DNA of 64,000 nucleotides from Dirofilaria immitis. Taxonomy: Eukaryota > Nematoda > Chromadorea > Rhabditida > Onchocercidae. Position numbers and translations under genes: made by a program. How positions within the stretch are numbered: the stretch's first letter is position 1; the number at the start of each line of letters is the position of its first letter. The stretch is from positions 806,001-870,000 of the forward strand of contig JAKNDB010000066.1 in assembly GCA_024305405.1 (NCBI GenBank), written 5' to 3'. This document shows positions 17,388-28,907 of the stretch, piece after piece. Below the pieces are notes generated by a model. That model did not search any database, was not told the DNA's origin, and was given only the letters and a program-made list of their open reading frames with translations.

Positions 17388-20300
17388 TTAAAAAATGAGA
17401 TTATATTCAGCAATGAATTTTATCCATTGATCTCCATTTGTACGTATAAAAATATCGATTACATCAGCCAAATCATTAATTAATTCATCCCAACTATGCA
17501 ATATCGTATCATCCAAACATTTATGAATTAAATCATACCAGTAATCATGAATAGACCAATTTCTGTAAATGATCAAAATTAGCAACATAAATTTCATATT
17601 TATATAATATTATAGCTTATTGTATTTAATTATCTTATCAGGTATTACAAATATTTAAAATGAAACTTTGTAATAATTAATTCGTTTTCAACATATTTTA
17701 TATCTTGATAGTGTTAATTTTACTAAATCTATTATTCGAAATCAAATGAAATTTCTGATAAAATATTTAGGAATATGAGAAATCAATTCATACATAAATA
17801 TCAAAAGTTTTTAAAATCATCAGATTTAATCATTAGTTTAGGAATTTCTGTTTCGCAATTATGAACTAATAATTTTTTCAGAAGTGTTTGTAGAATGAAT
17901 TAATCTTTTTTTTTTTCTAAATATTTTCTTTAAATTATTTTATCTGTTCTTGTAGTTTATAACGAATAAATCAATAAACAGATATTAAAAATTTGAATAA
18001 TTTTGACTTTTTAAGAATTCAAAATAACAAAAACCTTTTCAAATTCAATAAAGGAACGTAACGATTATTTTTGCATTGTAAATAACACATTGTCTGATTA
18101 CAAATTAGCTCATTTACAATATTCACAAAGCCCAACCTATCAATTTCATAGTTCCAAAATTCACATTTCTAAATTTGATAAAAAAATAAAACAACTAAAT
18201 CTAATCTTTTAATTTAATCATATAATCTTTATTCCTATTGTTATGCTTTTATTTTAATCGTATCAACTGAACTGTAATTTCTTTAATCATTTCATTTACG
18301 AAAGCTATCAGCGATTTCAATTATCTTCTCATTTTACATATCACTATATCGTAGTTTAACATAATATTATAGTATTATATAATAAGAACAAGTTTTTCTA
18401 TAAGTTTTCTTAGAATAAGGTAATATTATTGGTGGAGAAGTCTTATTGTAGTTGGTATTCATTAATGGCGAAGCCATATTGTAGTGATTCTTAATGAAGA
18501 AGTCTTATTGTAGTAGTTATTAGTAGAGTAGTGGGAAATCTTTGTTATAGTAGTTATTAGTGGAGAATTTTATTCTAATAGTTAGTGAAGAAGCGTTATT
18601 GTAGTAGTTATTAATGAAGAAATGCTACTGTATTGATTATAAGTGAAGAAGTTAAGTTTGATTATTGTAGTAACTATTAGAGGAGAATCTTATTTTAATG
18701 GCTTCTACTAAAGACGCCTTATTGTAGTAGTTATTAGCCTATAACTCTTATTGTAGTAGCTGTTAGTTTGGAGAAATCTTATCGTAACCGTTGAAGAAGC
18801 CTCATTGTAAAAGTTATTAGTGGATAAATAAATGTGCAAAATATTTGTTCAAAAAGTCTCTGAAAAAAAGTTATGATCAGATAAAATTAATAATACTGAA
18901 AATGAAACTGAATATTTTGATATGACAATAACAATGAAGGATATCCTTAACATTGAGATAAGAGATATGGATAAAACAATAAAAGAGATGAAAATAATTA
19001 AAAGTAAAATTGAAATAATTAAGTAAAAGCAAGTCGGCATGATTCTAATTTCATTGTAAGGTTAATTATTCATGCTAATTTCTTACATAGTCATCATCGG
19101 TGATAACTTTGTTTTCATTGATATATTGTCCATCATACTTCCTGCCATCAATATCTCGAATTGCAAAATCCCAATTCGCTAATTTTAGAATTAATGTTGT
19201 ACCATTATTTAATGTGCCAAGCTGTGGCTTACATATAAGCCTGTAACTTTTTTTTTTGCATAAATGATTACTTCAATACGCATAAGTTGAAATTCGCGTT
19301 AAATTAAAAAAAAAAATTTCGCTGAAAATCAAAATAATCAATCAATAATCCAAAAATAATCAATAATTTAAAAATAACTTAATCAGCAAATATTTCAATC
19401 AAATTTGACCAAATATCAGTACATATCTAAAGTTCACAAACTAACATTCAATATGGGCTAATTCGATGAATTAGACTGAACTTTAAATATATTTCAATTT
19501 AAAAACCTTTTAGCAATAAAAATATTATCACTTCTAAAACATCCATGAATAATATTCATTTGATGTATGCAGCGTAAAATTTTCATTAAATCGAGAATTA
19601 TTATTGCAATTATTAATTCGTTTAATTTTTAGTTCGATCAAAATTTTGAATATTTATCAATTCCTAGAATCATATATAATATGTTAAATAAAAATGATAA
19701 GATTTATCTAAAGATTGCATACAAATTTTTAAAGAAAGTATTAAAATTCATAATTCAGAATGTCAAACTTATTTCATATTTTAATTATCTTAGATTAATG
19801 ACGATAAATGAATGTTATGAAAGATTATCGTCTAAGAAATTAAAGAAAAAATAGTCTCGTGAGATTTTCGAGAAATCGATCAGATAAATCCTGCTGGTGA
19901 TAAATGTGAATTATTGTTTTATATCTTTTTAAAATAATGAAAAAGTGCTGCAATGAAATCGTTTTGCTTATTCAAGTTTTATTACTAAATATTTTATTGT
20001 CAACTTTAAAAAAACTTTAAATCTAAATTTGTACAATTAATTTGCATATCTAATTTGAAAATGAAATATGCAGCCTAGCTTAGAAATGAAATATACAGCC
20101 TAGTTTAAAAATACTACCTGAATGGAATATACGTTTAATAATTTCCTAATTTTAATCTGTGAATGTTTCGTAATTCTAAATCTTTAAAATTTATTTTCTT
20201 GTTATTCTCGATAAAATTGGTGGCTGGTCATCAAGAAAGATTTAAAATATTATATTTATTGATTTTTCCATACCAAACTTCGATTTACTTACTTTCAGTG

Positions 20301-22736
20301 TTCCTGCTGTAAATTCTTGAACCGTTAAGCATTTGTCAATAAATGTAAGACAGTGATATATTTCAACAATTCCCGAGATTAGGCGTAATTCTTCTTTCAC
20401 ATAATGATAAATGTATGCCTCCCAATAACTTTGATGTTTAGGGCGTATCTGAAACTATGCTGCTATTTCAAAAAAATTAAAACGAGAAACATGCACACAA
20501 ATTATTTCGTCTTTTAAAATTAAAAACTCTCATTAAAAAAGTTATCATTCAAAAGTTGGCAGACAAAAGCAATATAACTTACTTTTAAAATGAAATAGCG
20601 ATCAGGAATGCTTTTAATAGAACAAATATAATTTAATGAATCATTTGAAGTTTGCTTTGGAAAAGATAATTTATCAAACATAAAATTGAATGGTGGCATT
20701 TTCTCTGAAATCAAATATAATTTTTGGATAAAAACTTCTAAGAAAATAATGCTTTACTTTTTTATGAAATTTTTAAATAACAGCAATAAATTTCGAATTT
20801 AAATTGATAGGCTCAAGGATTTAAATTGATCATGCTTGGCCGATAGCCTCAGTAATGTCATGTTTGAATACAATTTTTTAATTTATCGAGCGAAACGGTT
20901 CATCTGATTCAACGATTGATTTCATAAAATTGTTTGAAGTTATATGTTAACGCAAAAACGATATGCCATAAATTGCTCGCAAGTTATACGTTTTTCTTAA
21001 AAAAAACATTTGAAAACCCAACATTGTAAAATTTTATAAAATTTGGCACTTGCATATAATTCATTAATTCTGCTTGCAGCTTTATATCCCATGGATATAT
21101 AGATGTTCTTATTGTTTGAGTAATACCAGAATTAGCTTTATTGTCATTGTTACTTAGAATTAGTTCTTCTTCTTTTATAGCAAATTGTCTGAAATTTTTT
21201 ATATGAAAATTTTTTTCTGAACAAAGCTAAAGTTAAATGCGAAATAAAAATAAAAAATTGGAAATCATTGAAGTTTCAGTAATCGAATTGAAATTAAAAT
21301 AAAAATTTTTTTATCCGATTTTGGGAAATTAATTTCTAAAATTAGCTTTCACTCGTTATTACTTTCATTGCCATTTTCGTCTTCGTCTTCATTATCTTTG
21401 TCATCATCTCGTTTCTTCATGGAATAATTGTGAATTTTTCATTTTCTACTGTATCAAATTTTCGAAATAAGAATTAAGGTAAAATAGAAAAGTGACCTTT
21501 TCTGAATATCAATGGCACATTTCGGTTTGGCGTCCATTCTTTCCGCTTTAATCAGAATGGATCGGACAATATTGTGACTTTGACGGCAGCGTTGTGTCCA
21601 ACAAATGTAAAAATCAGATAATTGTAGGAACATTTTATTACTGTAAAATGCATTGAACATTTTCATTGCATTTGCATCACTTAGAAATTTTGTCTGCAAC
21701 AAATGGTATTGCTTATTACTTCAAATGAAATGTAAAAGTTTAATTTAATTCTTGAATTTTCAAAAATGAAAGATTTGCATTTTTTGATAATAATTGATTT
21801 ATTTTGATTCAAACGATTAGAATTCGAAATGAACTGAACAAAAATTAACTAAAATTAAAAATGGATGTCAAGATTTTTCTAAACATATTAAATCACATCT
21901 CTTCCAAATTTATATTCTCAATTTAAAAAAGTTGCAAATTTTTTTTGAATTCAAGAATTACTAATAGCAATATTGAAAAAAGTTTTTTGAATTTAAAAGT
22001 TACTAATAACAATATTTATAATGGATAAAAATAAATTAACTCATATCAAGTAATGTAATAATATTGATATTAATGAGTGATGCTAATAAAAATAATGCAA
22101 AGCTTAAATGAATAAATATTTACGTAAGTTTGTTAAATTACATTAAAAAGTTGTGTAGGAAAGAAAAACGAACGGCAAGTAGGAAAATACGAAAGCATCG
22201 ATCATTGTTGCGATATGTTTCATACTTACAAAGGTCAAGTAAGTTTATAAAATTAGATTTTAATGTTTCAAATGATTCACATTCCATCGTAGCAGCATTC
22301 AGCTGCGAAATATCCTGTAATTGCGATTGACATGATATTTTGCTTCGTTTTCTTATCTATAAATAAAATGAATTAAATTTAAGAATGATCGGTAGTTATT
22401 TTGAAGTATGGAATTCGAGAATTAATTGGATATTAATTGGACACATTTTTAAGAAAACGTTTAGAAAAGATGGCAAATTCAAAAGCAAACATTTGAAATA
22501 GAATCAGTGGATTGTTTATTTGATTTATCGTCAGGCGAATCTGACCTAAAGATTTAATATTAAGGTAAAATATCGAAATTGATTAGTGTTATTATCGATC
22601 GTAAGCAATAGTATTTGTTAAATGACAAGACTATTAATCAAGGAGTTCAAAAATTTTTGAAAATTTTGATAATTTTTTACTTTTCGTGAAGAAGCAGCAA
22701 CCTTCTGGTTTTGGTCCCAGGCGACCGTTCAATCAT
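17388..22736 (-). CDS. bub-1: BUB1 spindle-checkpoint protein, compact, with degenerate kinase domain
   Basis: Twelve minus-strand exons: 22736-22702 (start uncertain), 22545-22491, 22356-22174, 21693-21497, 21448-21353, 21188-21050, 20704-20583, 20448-20293, 19663-19507, 19240-19087, 18168-18035 and 17562-17388. Exons 3-4 match the Mad3/BUB1 N-terminal region (LSDFYICWTQRC, then a helical repeat). Exon 6 carries YPWDIKLQAELM, aligning with NPWDKKL in human BUB1. Exon 7 has the kinase lysine (FILK), exon 8 YWEAYIYHY (BUB1-type WEFYI), exon 9 the catalytic-loop equivalent IIHGCFRSDNIFI and exon 11 FWNYEIDRLG. So HGD is HGC and the DxG motif is NWD: a predicted pseudokinase. The model is about 535 residues, about half the usual length, with no visible KEN box or GLEBS region. 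Phases close across exons 8-12 if one base is restored at 19626-19630. Exon 5 contains an in-frame TGA in my reading, and the exon 6/7 junction needs an AGAG acceptor or one base. Confidence 0.88.
18430..18830. repeat. Degenerate tandem repeat inside a BUB1 intron
   Basis: Eight or more imperfect units of roughly 40-50 bp built on GAAG(T/C)CTTATTGTAGTAG followed by TTATTAGTGGA. The block lies in the intron between BUB1 exons 10 and 11. No splice or coding role is evident. Confidence 0.85.
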
Positions 22737-23122
22737 ATCATCTAACTATTAAACTATGCAATCTTTATGGTTTTCATTCTTAAAATAATTTACAGTCCTA
22801 TCATCATTTTTTACAATATGAAATATTCATTAAATCAAAATATGCAAATTTCAATACTTCATGCAATTATCTGTAATCTACAAGTTTCAATGAAGCAACT
22901 CGTTATAAAATCATTTGATATTCTAAATGATTCTGACTGATTCTTATGCAACTGCATAATTGTTTCAGATAGACTTCTTTTCTTGCATTTCTTCGTGATT
23001 CTATCACGGGTTTTGGGACAGAATATTCATTAAAAGTATTGCAATAAGCATATAAATAGTTTTTATTCTTGGATAAATATCATTTTTCATTTTTATTCTT
23101 GGATAAATATCATTTTTCACTT
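22737..23122. promoter_or_regulatory. Short divergent promoter region between BUB1 and the protease homologue
   Basis: Only about 390 bp separate the proposed BUB1 start from the proposed signal-peptide exon on the other strand, so both promoters probably share this space. It includes a 30-bp direct repeat (23061-23120) abutting the plus-strand start. No sharper promoter motif can be assigned. Confidence 0.4.
23061..23120. repeat. 30-bp tandem duplication
   Basis: Two adjacent 30-bp copies (23061-23090 and 23091-23120) containing TTTTATTCTTGGATAAATAT differ only at the final base. They end two bases before the candidate signal-peptide ATG. Confidence 0.95.
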
Positions 23123-23171
23123 ATGCTTCCGTTGTGGTTACTCATTGCAAGTTTCTCATTCGCATTTCAAG
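23123..23171 (+). CDS. Candidate first exon with signal peptide for the protease homologue
   Basis: ATG at 23123 opens MLPLWLLIASFSFAFQG, a textbook signal-peptide pattern, followed by a possible AAG|GTTC donor at 23171. It lies about 950 bp upstream of the first solid protease-homologue exon, which itself lacks a secretion signal. The phase does not close directly (one base short), in line with the frame losses elsewhere in the window. Without transcript data this link is inference; it could instead be a separate small secreted protein. Confidence 0.4.
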
Positions 23172-24124
23172 GTTCATTATGTTCGGAAAAAAATTATTTC
23201 TTTCTTTTTCTCTTCTGAATTGGAGAAGAAAGTCCTCCTCATTGTTGTTGTTGATGTGAGATTAATATTTTTGCTATTGTGATTCGGGCTAGATCAGCAA
23301 TAAGCTTTATTGCGTTATAAAATATCATACAGTGCTGTAAAATTGGACAAAATCATGCGTGAAAATAGCAGTACAAGTTAAACAATGATATGGATTAAAC
23401 ACGGAGATTACAAACAATGACAACGATTAAATGAATAGTGCACCGTAGATGAACAAAGGATAGCAACAGTGATCGTTTGGATGTTAGCAGGATGTCGTAA
23501 ATCTTGTTACTGCTTGTTTACTACTCATTACCCTTGATCTTTGCACTGTCGGTTGTGCCATTGAACTGTTGAATCTTGATGCTAGCTGTCGATAGTAAGG
23601 TTGATCGTCGTTACATATCGAAGTGATTGAATTTAGGTATCTGACCCGTTAGATGGAAATGTACCGCTTTTAATGATCCAGTTTGTTTCTTTGACATTCC
23701 TCATGTAATGATTAAATCCTTTAAATTTGTTAACATCATTCATTTAATCTTTTGATATATACAGTTAACACTTTCCACTTTCTGCAACACATTGACTTTC
23801 TGAACTTTTGCTACTAATTTCAGTATGATCAATTCAATTGCTCATCTTAATTTTACAGCTTATCCATGACTTCCATAAATTTCCAAATCATAAAAAAGCG
23901 TATGATATCTAAGTACTAAAAAGATTAAATAAGAGAACTGTTTTGCTTACTATGATACATAGTAAATTTGCTGAAAAATGATATATGACTTTTAAATTCA
24001 TTTTGCAAATGATTGGTTAGAAGTATAACAGTGATATGAGATAGATCTTTAAAAGCTAAAAATTTTAAATAAAGTTTTAAATAAGTTTTAAACAAAATTT
24101 TTATATTAGGTTTATTTTTCTAGT

Positions 24125-27100
24125 ATGGAAAGGAGTCAACATTATAAAGCATTGCAATTCTTTAAATTCAAGAATTTTAGGTGGTCGATGCAGGAATTTG
24201 GAAAAATCTCGGAAGATGATAATCTCGCAATTATGGATAAATGCAAATCGTTATACAAATATAGCAATCGTACTATTAAATTAGAAGGAAATAAGGCTCA
24301 ATTTAAATTATTAGGTGGACATATTACCGCATCAGATGCTTATGGCTATATGGTACAGATAATTCGTATCAGAGAAACTAGTGATGGAAAACGAAGTTCA
24401 TTTTTATAAATTTTTTTGAAATTATTTTTAAATTTTAAACTATGAAATTTCATGACGATTCGTATTGTCATTAATACTACTAATATCTTATCCTTAGCGT
24501 TTTCAAAATTTTCTTTTAATGATGTTGAATTTTATTAGGAGTATATGAAATTTTGATTTGAATCTTTGATTTTTTTAATTATTAAAAATTTTCAATTGTT
24601 CAAATCTATGTAATATGTGCATATTCATGCAATAATTTATCACAAATATATCTAATTAAGAGAATTGAAAACATAAGATTTTTATTTTTAGCTATCAATG
24701 TTTGCTCGGGAGTTATTATCACCTTTCGTCACATCATCACAGCTGCTAGTTGTTTGGATTTTAATGAAAAGTGCGTAGTTTTTTCAGAAGTAATGATTTA
24801 TTTAAAATTTTCATTTTTTCCTAAGATCGGAGATGAAATCAGATAAGTGGAAAAAGAGTTGAATAAAGCACACAATTCTAATATATTTATTATAATTTGA
24901 ATTATGAAAATTTGATAAAAAAATTGTTTCGCTGAAATTCTAAATTTTTAATGAACCAAATCCAATTATATTTAATATTAAACTTTTGTATAAAGTTTTA
25001 TGAGAAAAAAGCATTTTAAATTGAAATGCTTATTTAGTTTGATCAGTTTTGTGATAATGATAATTTTAATTATATTTGTTTCACATGTGAAATTCACTTG
25101 TTGCTTCACTTTACAGCGGTCTAAAAAAACATCTGTTAATGAATTTAAAATTTACGGCGGTTCATCTTGTTTATATATTGATGAAACGGATGAAAATTAT
25201 GATAATATATTAAGATATGTAAGTTTCTACTTATGCTATCCATCAGATTCTTTGAAACTTCGAAGCAAATTTTTTTCGAAACCGTTATGTTGTCCATCAG
25301 ATTCTTCAAAACAAAGTTTGAAAATATCTCAGCACTTATTTATACATAAATGCCTTCTGAGGCATTATTTAGAAGCGGAAAGATTGAAAAGATGATATTT
25401 TTAGCCTAATATTAATTTTTAGACTTGCCCAACAAAAAGCGAAAATAAAGAGAAGGTAGCATCAATTAAACCACTTGCATTACTTATACCGATGTCATCA
25501 TTAATTAATAATGTCGCTACTGTAAGTATTAATTTGTTCAGCATATCTATCTATATTCAAAGAATATCTTTGATTAGAATCAATAATAAATGCTTAGCAT
25601 TATCATATCATATATGTAAATATCATTACAAGAGGAATTGAGAAACAGTAATAGTTTAACAATTAATACATCTTATTTAAAACTTTCTAAGTTTGGTTAA
25701 ATTGTTATCATCTTTAAAAATAAGATATATTTCAATTTTATGCACGAATTAATTTTACTCCGTATTATAATATTATCAGTTATTTTCATTCAAAACTTAA
25801 CAGATTAATTATTAATTAGAAGAAGAAATTGTTGCAAAAATCTTTTGAGTTTTTAATTATAATTAATTCGATTTAAATTAAATAATTAAACTTAATAGCA
25901 AATAAAATTTAATTCAATGAATTTCACTTCTTTTAATGAAAGATGAATGGATACTCTGTATGGAATATCTTGAATATCTATTTATTAGATAGGTGTCTAT
26001 TTGATAAGCAAATAATAGAAAATCAGATTAAATTTTAACGAAATTAAAAAAAAAAAAAAAAAAGCAATTTGTATACAATTTATTTGTAGATTCGTGGTAT
26101 TCCATTCTATGAAGCATTTTCGGATATAGCAATTTTGAAGTGGAACCTATCGATAAATTGGCACAGGTATTAAATGAAGAAAGTAATGATGAGGGTGAAA
26201 GAGAGGTAAATTTCGATTTGGCATGCTTATCGGAGCCAATAATTCGAAATGATGGAGCCAGTTATATCATTGCTTCATATGGACGACGAAATAAGTTTTT
26301 TTACCAATATACTTGAACAAATTTTTACTTCAATACTTTTCTTACGTAACGTTACCTGGGCAGCGGTAACATCGAACATGTAAATTTATAAATATTTATA
26401 TTTTGATAAAATAGAAGAATGATGAATGATAATTTTCCTATTATTTTTTTGTTATCAGCATGAATATTAGAGTAATTTAAATTTATCAATGATATATAAT
26501 ATATTGTGAAAAAATTTTAGAAAACTTATTGTATAATCAGGGCAGTAATCCAATTAATGTTAAATTAAATCTTATCCTGGAAAGTGATGTTTACATTGAT
26601 GAATGTCCTGCAAGTATTCCAATACAAGCATGCGCACGCATTATGGTAATTGAAGGTGAACAAGGTGCTACTGAGGTTTGAAATGATTAATTTATTGTTA
26701 ATAAAAAAACTGACCATTCGTACCGTGACCGTTGACCGCTTAAGTCATTGAGTAGCTGACAAGAGTGAGATTTACCTTACGAAATTTGATTGCAATTAAA
26801 AGAAGAAAAACATTTGACATTATTTTTTTCAAATACGTTTACTTAGAAAAAGAAACTTGTAAAGGACAAAGGTCAACGTTTAAAAAATAAAATTTTTATG
26901 CAAAAAACACAAGAACTTGTAGGGTGATGGTGGTGGTGCTGTTTTGAAGGAACTATACAATCTTCCAGTATTAATAGGTATACTATCATTTCGACCTAAT
27001 ATTGGAAGAGCTTATGTAAATTTTCAAATTAAATTTTTTTGCCTTATATGATTTTTCAATCATTGAGTTAAATTAATCGAGAAATATTTTAGTAAATGTT

Positions 27101-28162
27101 TAATTGCTCGATTTTATCGATTACTATTTTCACATTTCAAAATTCCAAATTTCTTCATCATAATCAAATCATTTTCTCGATATGGATTCATTCATCTCTA
27201 CCAAAAATAAATAAACAATACTTATCAGACTTATATTTTTTATCAGCAGTTTTCCTATAAGATTCAAAAATTTTCACATATTTTCTAAACTGGCGCATAT
27301 TTTTTAGACAAAATTTATGTTTGCAACACATATCAGTAAATCTCATGATTTCTTTTGCTATTATATTGGCATTTGCATATATCAAGAGTTCATCGAGAAA
27401 GAATATTCGATGCATCCCGAGGAAGTAATTATTGTTACAGATAAGATTGGAAATGATAGGATTGATAATGGTATGCTATTTTTGTTTGCCTATCATCTAT
27501 CTTATCGATATTGAAATATTTGGAAAGTTTGAGGAAGAAAATTTCAAATATTTGAAAAATTGATTTCATCATTGTTTATTTAAATAATGTATAAATTATA
27601 ATCAATTGATCAAATAATGTTATCAAAATATCTAAGCAACTTTTAAAATTACATTTTACAAATAATACATTTATGAAATGTAATGATTTATTTAAGACAA
27701 TTATTTATTATTTATTTTTTTTTTTGTAATAATTGCATACTAAATGATTTTGCTATGAATAAAACTTTAAATAATTTCACTAATTAATTTTAAGATTTTT
27801 TAAAAATAAATTTTTCTTCTAATAATTCTAATAAAGTTTCATTTTTTTTTTTGAGTATAGAAATCAAGATAATTCCATTTCAACGAATTGTTAAATTAAC
27901 TTTTTTTCAACGAAATAACTATCTAACATTTTGAATAACAAATTTGCACTTTAATGAATTTCAAAAAAAAGCTCTAAAATAATTTTCGAAAAAAAAGTGA
28001 AAGGAAATTTTTATTTTCAGTTGATATTACAAATATCGAATTATTCAAAAAGAAATTTTTGATGGACAAGTAATAGAAAATGTCGCAATTTGTAAATTTC
28101 GACGCAGCCGTTATTCGTTAATGCTTTTCGCAATTGTTCTTGCGAATTTACCAATTATTTAA
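24125..28162 (+). CDS. Catalytically dead trypsin-like protein (DUF316-like, nematode S1 homologue)
   Basis: Exons: up to 24395, then 24692-24774, 25117-25218, 25423-25521, 26090-26345, 26521-26675, 26923-27015, 27308-27470 and 28021-28162. An N-terminal helix with KISEDDNLAIMDKC leads to LLGGHITASDAYGYMVQI, equivalent to the IVGG start of the chymotrypsin fold. RHIITAASCL sits where TAAHC is expected, so catalytic His is Ser. SDIAI retains the catalytic Asp. EGDGGGA replaces GDSGGP, so catalytic Ser is Gly. The layout (E/D-rich helix before a Cys, then xxGG) fits the nematode trypsin-like family DUF316. It ends in a hydrophobic tail (YSLMLFAIVLANLPII), suggesting a membrane or GPI anchor. 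One T near 26133-26136 and one A in 28047-28051 must be restored; the T7 at 26302 shows an opposite or two-base discrepancy. An acceptor lies 1 nt upstream of the ATG at 24125. Confidence 0.8.
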
Positions 28163-28206
28163 TTTTAAAGAACTGAAATTTAAAATCTTCCATATGCTAT
28201 ATGTTT

Positions 28207-28212
28207 AATAAA
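28207..28212 (+). promoter_or_regulatory. Probable polyadenylation signal of the protease homologue
   Basis: AATAAA lies 45 nt after the stop codon at 28160-28162, a normal distance for a short 3' UTR. Confidence 0.6.
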
Positions 28213-28713
28213 ACTTACTTTAATAATAGATTAAAAAAGAAAAGACTTGCTTTTAATAACGATAAAACAAACATTCTATTCTCTTTTTTTTGTACAGAGA
28301 TTCTTTAAGTACTGGAATACTTAAAAACTGAATTCTTTAAAAATGATTTAATGAAATTACGAAACTTATAATTTAATGCTATCTAAATTTTATGGCAAAA
28401 ATTAATCACTTATCGAATCCATCATTCCATTATCAAATCGTTCACATGAGCTTTTCAAAGTTATGCGATCATTTTTCTTTTTTAAAAAACGATACGTGAA
28501 ACAAGCGTGTAATTTCAACATACATTATAATTTGAACGCGAAAAAAAACGTAATTTCGACGTAACAGTGCATTAATCCCAAGAAGATAATCATTATGATA
28601 CATATGTCACAAATAGAATATGCATTTCTTTATTATTTGAAATTTTAAAATCTCAATATTTTACTTCTGATTATTTTTTAACATGCAATTCTTTTCCCCT
28701 TTCGGAAGACGTA

Positions 28714-28907
28714 ACTTACGACATCGCGTAATAATTATTCGTACGTAAGATTTTATTTAACTCTCCATATCATCATCATATATCATAAATCATTGCTTTT
28801 TGAAATACACCAAACGGAAGATGGATTCGAAAAATTTTGGTTCCATCCAAAAATGGAAATCTCTCAGAAATTCGACATTTATCATCATATCGTTGATAAA
28901 AAAAAAT
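28714..28907 (+). other. Weak candidate exon or small ORF
   Basis: An open frame runs through FEIHQTEDGFEKFWFHPKM and on to VDKKK before a stop after an A9 run (28897-28907). One extra A would continue it into a segment with a near-duplicated (D/N)EELI motif up to about 29060. Codon choice looks more coding-like than its surroundings, but no homology, start or splice frame is clear. Confidence 0.2.
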
